From Haloferacaceae archaeon (lineage in GTDB: Archaea > Halobacteriota > Halobacteria > Halobacteriales > Haloferacaceae): a DNA stretch of 10,474 nucleotides. Within the stretch, counting starts at the first letter, position 1, and each line of letters begins with the position of its first letter. Below are positions 1 to 5,080 of the stretch, piece after piece. Made by a program: the position numbers and the translations under genes. The DNA is taken from the NCBI GenBank assembly GCA_018609965.1, contig JAHENP010000265.1, positions 1 through 10,474 of the forward strand, written 5' to 3'. A model generated the notes under the pieces. The model did no database searches and was not told the origin of the DNA. It saw nothing but the letters and a program-made list of their open reading frames with translations.

Positions 1-136
1 CAGTATCGTCGCGTTGGTCGTCTTCTTCGGCGGCGGCGCGGCGTTGCTCTCCCAGGTGGACATCGAGGCGGGTCAGGCGGCGGCCCGCGAGACAGCCAGC
101 GAGCCGAGTGTGACGACGGGGGTGACCGAGACGTGA
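1..136 (+). CDS. 3' end of an unidentified gene with a C-terminal membrane helix (partial)
   Basis: Reading from base 2 gives 44 codons without interruption to a TGA at 134-136. The visible part begins with a hydrophobic stretch of about 17 residues (Ile, Val, Leu, Phe, Gly, Ala; roughly bases 5-52). That looks like a transmembrane helix. It is followed by a short polar tail of about 27 residues rich in Ala, Glu, Thr and Ser. The stop codon overlaps the GTG start of the following EEP-family gene (133-135), so the two are probably co-transcribed and translationally coupled. The start and most of the protein lie outside the window, and I cannot name the family. The link to the EEP gene is the only functional hint. 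Confidence 0.7.
   Translation, partial: SIVALVVFFGGGAALLSQVDIEAGQAAARETASEPSVTTGVTET
118..125 (+). promoter_or_regulatory. Shine-Dalgarno sequence for the EEP-family gene
   Basis: The octamer GGGGGTGA matches the haloarchaeal anti-Shine-Dalgarno complement GGAGGTGA at 7 of 8 positions and ends 7 bases before the GTG at 133. It lies inside the coding end of the upstream gene. This supports the GTG start and coupled translation in an operon, in contrast to the leaderless starts elsewhere in the window. Confidence 0.6.
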
Positions 137-945
137 GTGATGACTCGCTCCGCGTCGCGAGCTACAACCTCCGGTACGCCGGGCTCGACGACGGCCAACA
201 CGCGTGGGACCGCCGCCGGAGCCGTGTCGCTGCGGTTCTCGACCGACTCGACCCGGATGTGCTCGCCACACAGGAGTGTTGGCACGGCCAACTCGATGAT
301 CTCCGCGCCCGGACCGACTACGAGTGGGTCGCGTTCTTGGACGACAACGGGAGCCACACCCCGGTCGGCTTCGACCCCGCGCGGTTCGAACGGGTCGACG
401 CCGACGCCTTCGGGATCGCACCCGACGGAGAGCGCGGCGTACTCGGCTGGGACGCCGCCGTCCCCCGGCAGGCGACGCGTGTCACTCTCCGCGACCGACA
501 GACGAAGACAACGTTCGCGGTCGTCTCCGTCCACCTCGACCACCGTGGCGCGACCGCCCGCCGGGAGGGTGCTCGGCTCGTCCGTGACCGACTCCCGGAC
601 GGGCCAGCCGTCGTCGCCGGCGACTGCAACTGCACTCCCGACAGCCAACCGTACGCGACGCTGACCGGAGCGCTGTCGGACAGTCGGCGCGTCGCCCAGA
701 CCGTCGACGGTCCGCGGGCGACGTACGTCGGCTTCGGTGGCCACGCCCCAGACGAGGACGGACCGGCAGACCCACGCCGGCTCGACTACGTGTTCACCCG
801 CGGGTTCGAGACCCACAGGGAGGTCGTCCACGCCGGTGACGCGGACGGCGACGACGACCCGGCCCGGCGGCCGTCGGACCACCGGCCGGTGGCGGTGGAT
901 CTCGTTTCGGTCGGATCAGACGATCTCGTCCAACGCGACGAGTAG
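133..945 (+). CDS. endonuclease/exonuclease/phosphatase (EEP) family metal-dependent hydrolase
   Basis: This 270-residue protein has the full set of EEP-fold (DNase I / exonuclease III / sphingomyelinase-like) motifs in order. They are an N-terminal SYN with metal-site Asn12, QE with Glu48 as metal ligand, VHLDH with catalytic His134, GDCNCTP with Asp164/Asn166, RLDYVF with Asp218, and SDHRPV with Asp249/His250 near the C-terminus. Length is normal for compact family members. No signal peptide or membrane segment is visible, so it is probably cytoplasmic. The family cleaves phosphodiester or phosphomonoester bonds using Mg2+, but the substrate (DNA, RNA, nucleotide or lipid head group) cannot be told from sequence. 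The GTG start overlaps the upstream stop and has a good Shine-Dalgarno. The last 30 bases overlap the 3' end of the opposite-strand gene. Confidence 0.9.
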   Translation: MSDDSLRVASYNLRYAGLDDGQHAWDRRRSRVAAVLDRLDPDVLATQECWHGQLDDLRARTDYEWVAFLDDNGSHTPVGFDPARFERVDADAFGIAPDGERGVLGWDAAVPRQATRVTLRDRQTKTTFAVVSVHLDHRGATARREGARLVRDRLPDGPAVVAGDCNCTPDSQPYATLTGALSDSRRVAQTVDGPRATYVGFGGHAPDEDGPADPRRLDYVFTRGFETHREVVHAGDADGDDDPARRPSDHRPVAVDLVSVGSDDLVQRDE

Positions 946-1116
946 CCCGGGCGCGACGAACAGGAGCAACACACCGCCGACGATCAGTGCGACCGGGACG
1001 GGAAACAGTCCGGTAGCGGTCAGGAGCCACGAACTGACCCCCGCGAACAACGCACCCATACCGGCGAGACGAACCACCGCGACGGCCACACTGAGGGTCT
1101 TAGAGGCGTCTGCCAT
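916..1116 (-). CDS. small two-helix membrane protein, function unknown
   Basis: This is a 66-residue protein from the ATG at 1116. An in-frame ATG at 1125 would add three residues (Met-Gln-Leu). A short polar N-terminus (MADASK) precedes two hydrophobic segments, about residues 8-33 and 39-62, joined by a short Pro-containing turn. The C-terminus ends in Asp-Glu-Ile-Val. Nothing resembling a catalytic motif is present. The reading frame continues upstream to base 1332, but that part is Arg/Ser-rich and has no haloarchaeal coding character, so the short start is preferred. No clear TATA box is seen before it. It converges on the EEP gene with a 30-base overlap of coding ends. I do not recognise a named family; such small membrane proteins are common in haloarchaea. 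Confidence 0.65.
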   Translation of the reverse strand: MADASKTLSVAVAVVRLAGMGALFAGVSSWLLTATGLFPVPVALIVGGVLLLFVAPGLLVALDEIV

Positions 1117-1252
1117 CAGTTGCATCGGTCTCGACACGGACGCCTGGCTCTGGCGGTCGTCGGGAAGAGGCGAGGCGAGCACCGAAGATGTTGGAGCGCA
1201 TCGCTCGTGACGACGAGGCGTTCTGTGTCTCGAACCACCTCTCCGTGACAGT

Positions 1253-1732
1253 TCACACCACGAACTCGTAGAGATCGTCGCCGACGTGGTGGACCGACTC
1301 CACGACTTTCCCCTCCTGACCGACCATCTCATCTCCCTCGACGAGCGCGCGCCCGACCGCGAGCACCTTCCCGTGGCTCTCCTCGGCGATCGGCACCAAC
1401 TCCCCGGGAGAGATGTCGTCGTCCGCGTCGACGATCCCCGGGCGCATCACGTCCGCGCCGTCAGAGACGAACGACACCGCGCCGGCGTCGACTGTCACCA
1501 CGCCGGTCTCCGGCGGGTGGTCGTTGGCCCCCCGGACGGTGAGAAACGGGTCGCCGTCGACGTACAACACGTCCGGGTCGCCGTCGACCAACACCAGGTC
1601 GAACGGGGTCTGTGTCAACTCCACCAGCTCGAAGGCGTCGCCGTCCAACGACACACCCAGTCGGTCGGACAACGCCGTCCGGATCTCGCCGATCTCGTCC
1701 GACCGGAGGTGGTGACGCGACTTCACGTCCAT
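1253..1732 (-). CDS. PUA-domain RNA-binding protein (MCT-1/Tma20-like)
   Basis: This 159-residue protein has an N-terminal pre-PUA region (about residues 1-72: a basic start with Lys4, Arg6 and His-His, then acidic strands). A C-terminal PUA domain follows (about 75-155), recognised by the VTVDAGA strand, the V-RPGIV turn, the D-ISPGE stretch and the KVLAVGRAL-EG segment. This order and length match the archaeal relatives of eukaryotic MCT-1/Tma20, which bind ribosomes and take part in translation (re)initiation and recycling. A role in translation or rRNA/tRNA binding is inferred from that family; the archaeal function is not well established. The ATG at 1732 is chosen because a TATA-like box lies about 28 bases upstream, as for a leaderless mRNA. 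The frame upstream of it runs antisense to the zinc-protein gene and is not credible. It is divergent from that gene. Confidence 0.88.
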   Translation of the reverse strand: MDVKSRHHLRSDEIGEIRTALSDRLGVSLDGDAFELVELTQTPFDLVLVDGDPDVLYVDGDPFLTVRGANDHPPETGVVTVDAGAVSFVSDGADVMRPGIVDADDDISPGELVPIAEESHGKVLAVGRALVEGDEMVGQEGKVVESVHHVGDDLYEFVV

Positions 1733-1755
1733 ACCGGTCTGTCGGGCACGTCTGC

Positions 1756-1767
1756 GGATAAATCGCC
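1756..1767 (-). promoter_or_regulatory. TATA-like box of the PUA-protein gene
   Basis: On the minus strand the sequence reads GCGATTTATCC. The TTTAT core is centred about 28 bases before the ATG at 1732, the spacing expected for a leaderless haloarchaeal transcript. It is a clear AT island in a GC-rich gap. Confidence 0.5.
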
Positions 1768-1815
1768 CGCTCGGCGGCAACCGACAGTTGTTCCCGACGA
1801 ACGCCGGGAGCCGAC

Positions 1816-1825
1816 AACTACTAAT
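1816..1825 (+). promoter_or_regulatory. TATA-like box of the small zinc-protein gene
   Basis: AACTACTAAT is centred about 29 bases before the ATG at 1850 and is the only AT-rich patch close to it. Its position fits a leaderless transcript. With the minus-strand box near 1760 it makes a divergent promoter pair about 60 bases apart. Confidence 0.4.
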
Positions 1826-1849
1826 CCAGCGCCCACGCCAGAGTGAGAT

Positions 1850-2155
1850 ATGTTCGGCTCCCGGGGTGACGGGGGAGAAGAGACGGTCGTCTGCATCGCC
1901 TGCGGCGACAGACTGCCACGCTCGGACGCCCGCGAGTACGACAAACAGGGCGACCGGTGGAGCCGCCACGGGAAGGAGTTCGAGTATCTCTGTGTCGACT
2001 GTCACGACGATCTCTGTCACCAGCCCCGCGACGAACTCGAACAGTTGGCCACGGACGTTGAACAGAGCGTCGAGAACGCCACCAGTGAGACGTTCGCCCG
2101 CGCGTTCCAACGTGAGGCTGCCGACCGTGCGGACGCCGACCAGGATCGTCGCTGA
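1850..2155 (+). CDS. small four-cysteine zinc-binding protein, haloarchaeal hypothetical
   Basis: This 101-residue acidic protein has two CxxC knuckles (Cys15/Cys18 and Cys48/Cys51) separated by 29 residues. A further His52, Cys56 and His57 follow directly, the arrangement of a zinc-ribbon or treble-clef-like metal site. The middle (about 24-47) is polar with DAREYDK and GKEFEYLC stretches. The rest (about 60-101) is predicted helical, acidic and without motifs. The ATG is supported by a TATA-like box about 29 bases upstream. It is divergent from the PUA gene and converges on the M28 peptidase gene with a 59-base gap. I recall similar haloarchaeal proteins annotated only as hypothetical. Nucleic-acid binding or a protein-interaction role would be typical of such zinc knuckles but is not shown. 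Confidence 0.82.
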   Translation: MFGSRGDGGEETVVCIACGDRLPRSDAREYDKQGDRWSRHGKEFEYLCVDCHDDLCHQPRDELEQLATDVEQSVENATSETFARAFQREAADRADADQDRR

Positions 2156-2214
2156 CGCCGCCGACTGCGGCCGTCCAACCGCGACGCCGACTGCGACTGC
2201 CTGCAACTCGTTCG

Positions 2215-3633
2215 TCAGTCCCACCTGTCGGGCCACAGCCCGGCCGCCCGCATCCCCACCTCGAACTCCGCCTCGACGAACGCCTCGCGGGTCGCGTCCG
2301 GGTCCAGTCGCGGCAACTCTGCGGCCGCCAACTCCCGGATCGCCAACGCGGCCAACATCCCGTGTTCTCTGACGTTGCGCGTGTCCACCTTGTCCAACGT
2401 GTCGGCGTGGGTGTGTCCCCACCCGCGTCCACGGCCGTCCCCGCGCCCGCCGCCGGTCGCCGCGGGCGTGGCGGCCGCCTCTGAGTGGAGTTGGAGCGCC
2501 GGCACACCCCGACGGACGAACGGCCACTGGTCCGAGAACGGGTGTGGCTCCGACTCCACCGTGATCGGGTGGCCGGTCCGTTCGCGAACCCGCCGTGCGG
2601 CCGCGGCGGTCGCTTCGGAGGTGTGTGCCATCGCGACCAGATCCCGGAACCGCCCCGCGCCGTCGACGTTACACACGCCGACGACGTTGTCGAGAGCGAC
2701 CGTCTCCGCGAGGTGTTCTGCGCCGAGTAGCCCGACCTCCTCGGCGCCGACCGCGGCGACCGTCACCTGTCGGTCGAGATCCGCCGCCGCGAGCACGCGT
2801 GCGGCGGTCGCGAGCACCGCCACCCCACAGCCGTTGTCGAGTGCGCCCTCCGCGATGTCGTGGGCGTCATAATGGGCGACCGCGAGCAGTCGTTCCTCCG
2901 TCTCCGGGCCGAGGTGGCCGACGACGTTGTGGCTCTCGCCTGGCCGGGTCTCGGCCGTCACCGACAGCTCCGCGTCCGGTGGCTGTCGCGTTCCGTCTGC
3001 CGTCGACTCGCTCGCGTCGACCCCTGTCCCGCCCGCGCCCGTCGCCGTCCCGTCGACGGCGTGGTCCCGGAGTCGTTCCCCGGTCTCGTGGCTCACACCG
3101 ACGGCCGGAATCGACGCCTCGCCGCCGAAGGTCAGTGTTCCCGTCGGCGGGAGTTGACCGGGGAGGTGGTTGACGAACACGAACCCGACCGCGCCGGCGT
3201 CGCTGGCCGCACCGAACTTCTCCATCCGGTGGACGAACCGCCCACCCGGCGGGGTGGTGGTGCTCGCGAGCGCGATCCGGCCGTCCAACGCCGCGGTCTC
3301 GATCTCCTCGGGAGTGCCGTACCCCACGTCGACGAGCGGGCCCGTGACCTCGCCAGCGGGGCTGTACGGCAACGCCACCGTCTCGAACGCCCGCCGTGCT
3401 GGCGCGCTCGCGACGAGACTGCTGTCGCCCCGCTCCCAGGCGTCCATCGGGAACGACTCCCGGCGCACGTCCTGCACCCCGGCCTCACCGAAGGCTTCGG
3501 CGACCGCATCCGCCGCGCGCGCCTCCCCGTCGGAGCCGGCCATCCGGCTGTCGAACCCCGTCAGCGTCCCGAGCAGCTCCTCCGGGTGGTCTGCCACCCA
3601 CGTCAGCCCTAGTTCCGCCGCAATCTCGTCCAT
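2215..3633 (-). CDS. M28-family zinc metallopeptidase (aminopeptidase-like) with PA-like insertion
   Basis: This 472-residue protein has the M28 co-catalytic zinc site in order: His254 in AHYDAH, Asp266 in ALDNG (bridging), Glu298/Glu299 in GAEEVG (general base and ligand), Asp324 in NVDGAG, and His407 in HTHADT. An N-terminal cap (1-60) is followed by a protease-associated-like region (about 90-195, with G-AVGFVFVNH and SIPAVGVSHE-G strands), the usual M28 plus PA layout. Family members remove N-terminal amino acids from peptides. No signal peptide is visible, so it is probably intracellular peptide turnover. Two low-complexity inserts stand out: Gly/Thr/Ala/Ser at about 195-222, and a Gly/Arg stretch at about 394-405 just before catalytic His407. 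The ATG at 3633 is preferred because the frame upstream is antisense to the Fe-ADH gene. The gene is divergent from that gene. Confidence 0.92.
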   Translation of the reverse strand: MDEIAAELGLTWVADHPEELLGTLTGFDSRMAGSDGEARAADAVAEAFGEAGVQDVRRESFPMDAWERGDSSLVASAPARRAFETVALPYSPAGEVTGPLVDVGYGTPEEIETAALDGRIALASTTTPPGGRFVHRMEKFGAASDAGAVGFVFVNHLPGQLPPTGTLTFGGEASIPAVGVSHETGERLRDHAVDGTATGAGGTGVDASESTADGTRQPPDAELSVTAETRPGESHNVVGHLGPETEERLLAVAHYDAHDIAEGALDNGCGVAVLATAARVLAAADLDRQVTVAAVGAEEVGLLGAEHLAETVALDNVVGVCNVDGAGRFRDLVAMAHTSEATAAAARRVRERTGHPITVESEPHPFSDQWPFVRRGVPALQLHSEAAATPAATGGGRGDGRGRGWGHTHADTLDKVDTRNVREHGMLAALAIRELAAAELPRLDPDATREAFVEAEFEVGMRAAGLWPDRWD

Positions 3634-3654
3634 ACATCGATCAGGCCGGCGCGG

Positions 3655-3664
3655 GTCGAAAAGG
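3655..3664 (-). promoter_or_regulatory. possible TATA-like box of the M28 peptidase gene
   Basis: On the minus strand CCTTTTCGAC is centred about 27 bases before the ATG at 3633. It is the only T-rich run in the divergent gap. The match is modest, and the placement is the main argument. Confidence 0.3.
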
Positions 3665-3750
3665 TGTGTGTCCAGAGCACGAGCAGCGACGAGCGGGTCA
3701 CCGTCTGCCGGGACCCGGAGGCTCAAGCCGTCGGGTCCCCGTCTCCGTGC

Positions 3751-4941
3751 GTGCACACCGAGCCGTTCGCGTTCGACTACAGCCCCGCCGAGATCCACTA
3801 CGGCCGGGACACAGTCGGGGAGTTGGAGTCGGTGCTCGCGGCCCACGACCGCTCGCGCGCGCTGGTGGTCTGTGGGCGCAACACCGGGGCGAACCGGGCG
3901 TTGATGGACCCCGTCGAGGCGGGACTGGGGGCGGCCCACGCCGACACCTTCCGACGGACGACGCCGGGGAAACGACTCCGAGCGGCGGCCGCGGCCGCCG
4001 ACCGCGCCAGAGATATCGGCGCCGACACGCTCGTCCCGGTCGGCGGCGGAGCGACACTCGACGTGGCGACGGTTGCGGCGGTGTTGCTCGCCGACGGTCG
4101 CGAGGAGGCAACCGCCCGGAGTGAGGTCCGCGAGACGGGTGGGCTCGCGCCGCCGTCGAACGACCGCCCGGGACTGGTGCCGGTGCCGACGACACTCGCC
4201 GGCGCGGATCTCTCCTCGATCGCCGGCATCTCCGTCCGGTTCGAGGACGGGGTCGTCGCCAGCGGCGTCGGTGACCCGCAGTTGCTGCCAGACGCGGTCG
4301 TCTACGACCCGGCGGCGTTCGCGACCACACCCCAGTCCGTGCTCGCTGGATCGGCGTGTAACGGGCTGAACAAGGCCGTCGAGTCGACGTACGCCGCGAA
4401 CCGCACGCCGGTGACGGACGCCACCGCACGGCGGGCACTGACGTATCTGGGCGACGCGCTGCCGTCGTTGTTCGACGGCGACGGCTACGACGCAACGGCA
4501 CTCGACCGCGCGGTCGCAGGCGTGATCCTCGCACAGTACGGCGTCTCCCAGCCCGACGGGTCGACGCTGAACGTGCTCCACGCGTTCGGCCACGCGCTCC
4601 GTGACGTGTTCGACCTCCAACAGGGGGTCGCACACGCTGTTGTCACCCCACACGCACTGCGGGCGTTGTTCGACGCCGGAGTCGACCCGACACCGTTGGC
4701 CGAGGGGTTCTGCGTCCCGAGTGACGCCGTCGTCGACAGGGTGGCGACGATCCGTGACGCGTTGGAACTGCCGACGACGATCCGGGGGGCGACAGACCGA
4801 ACCGAGTCGGCGCCGGCCGCGAGCGACGACATCGCCGCGGCCGCCCGCGCGACCGCACAGGACTCGCTCGTCGACACCGTCCCGCCGGCGTTCGACCTCG
4901 ACGCGACCGCCGCCGAGGAGATCCTGACGGCGGCGTGGTAA
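3751..4941 (+). CDS. iron-containing alcohol dehydrogenase family protein with altered metal site
   Basis: This is a 396-residue protein with the Fe-ADH / dehydroquinate-synthase-like fold. An N-terminal nucleotide-binding half has the LVVCGRN strand and the GGGATLD pyrophosphate-binding motif (about 98-104), then PTTLAGADLSS. An all-helical C-terminal half follows. Aligning by eye to E. coli FucO without gaps around the four metal ligands gives Asp to Asn204, His to Lys208, His kept at 277, and His to Gln291. His281, next to the active site, is kept. The family reduces aldehydes or oxidises alcohols with NAD(P), but with these replacements iron-dependent catalysis is doubtful and the substrate is unknown. 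The GTG at 3751 starts the conserved part (VHTEPFAFDY). An earlier in-frame GTG at 3664 would add 29 Cys/Pro/Ser-containing residues that look non-coding. No convincing promoter is seen for either start. Confidence 0.85.
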   Translation: MHTEPFAFDYSPAEIHYGRDTVGELESVLAAHDRSRALVVCGRNTGANRALMDPVEAGLGAAHADTFRRTTPGKRLRAAAAAADRARDIGADTLVPVGGGATLDVATVAAVLLADGREEATARSEVRETGGLAPPSNDRPGLVPVPTTLAGADLSSIAGISVRFEDGVVASGVGDPQLLPDAVVYDPAAFATTPQSVLAGSACNGLNKAVESTYAANRTPVTDATARRALTYLGDALPSLFDGDGYDATALDRAVAGVILAQYGVSQPDGSTLNVLHAFGHALRDVFDLQQGVAHAVVTPHALRALFDAGVDPTPLAEGFCVPSDAVVDRVATIRDALELPTTIRGATDRTESAPAASDDIAAAARATAQDSLVDTVPPAFDLDATAAEEILTAAW

Positions 4942-5050
4942 CTCTGAAAGCCGTTGAGGAGGCTCCGAAAGCCACCTGAGGGCTCGATCCGTTCGTCTCT
5001 GAACTAGTTTCTTGTATTAACACCCCTCCAACATGTCCGGACCGACACAC
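4942..5050 (+). other. intergenic region between the Fe-ADH-family gene and the receiver/PAS gene
   Basis: This stretch carries an imperfect tandem repeat (4946-4986), a T-rich patch (GTTTCTTGTATT, 5007-5018) that could act as a simple archaeal terminator about 66 bases after the Fe-ADH stop, and an 8-base palindrome GTCCGGAC (5035-5042) just ahead of the next TATA-like box. None of these is proven functional, and no tRNA or small gene is visible. Confidence 0.35.
4946..4986 (+). repeat. imperfect tandem repeat, two units of about 21 bases
   Basis: Both units begin with GAAAGCC (4946-4952 and 4967-4973), continue into a TGAGG-containing middle, and end with GGCTC. The order AGCC, GGCT, AGCC, GGCT allows alternative 4-base hairpins. 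It begins 4 bases after the Fe-ADH stop codon. The stems are short, so any terminator or mRNA-structure role is speculative. Confidence 0.35.
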
Positions 5051-5058
5051 CAATAAAC
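5051..5058 (+). promoter_or_regulatory. TATA-like box of the receiver/PAS gene
   Basis: CAATAAAC is centred about 27 bases before the ATG at 5081, the spacing of a leaderless haloarchaeal promoter. The palindrome GTCCGGAC at 5035-5042 lies just upstream, where a B-recognition element or operator would sit, but no regulator can be named. Confidence 0.5.
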
Positions 5059-5080
5059 GGAGGCCCCAAGAGAGTGTGAC

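Noticed and set aside
1188..1271. Possible 27-codon plus-strand gene starting MLERIARDDEAF in the gap between the small membrane-protein and PUA genes
   Set aside because: It has no TATA-like box or good Shine-Dalgarno, overlaps the PUA stop region, has mediocre third-position GC, and is too short to judge without homologues.
1733..2527. Long upstream extension of the PUA-protein reading frame on the minus strand
   Set aside because: It runs antisense through the zinc-protein gene with its conserved CxxC pairs and is Arg/Gly-rich, not acidic. Stop-free antisense frames are expected at this GC content. The PUA protein is complete from the ATG at 1732.
3664..3750. GTG start at 3664 for the Fe-ADH-family protein
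   Set aside because: The added 29 residues hold three Cys and many Pro/Ser and do not resemble the family N-terminus, whereas conserved-looking sequence begins at the GTG at 3751. Not excluded.
3634..4653. About 340-residue upstream extension of the M28 peptidase frame
   Set aside because: It is fully antisense to the clearly recognisable Fe-ADH-family gene, has shadow-frame Arg/Val composition, and M28 homology needs only the frame from 3633.
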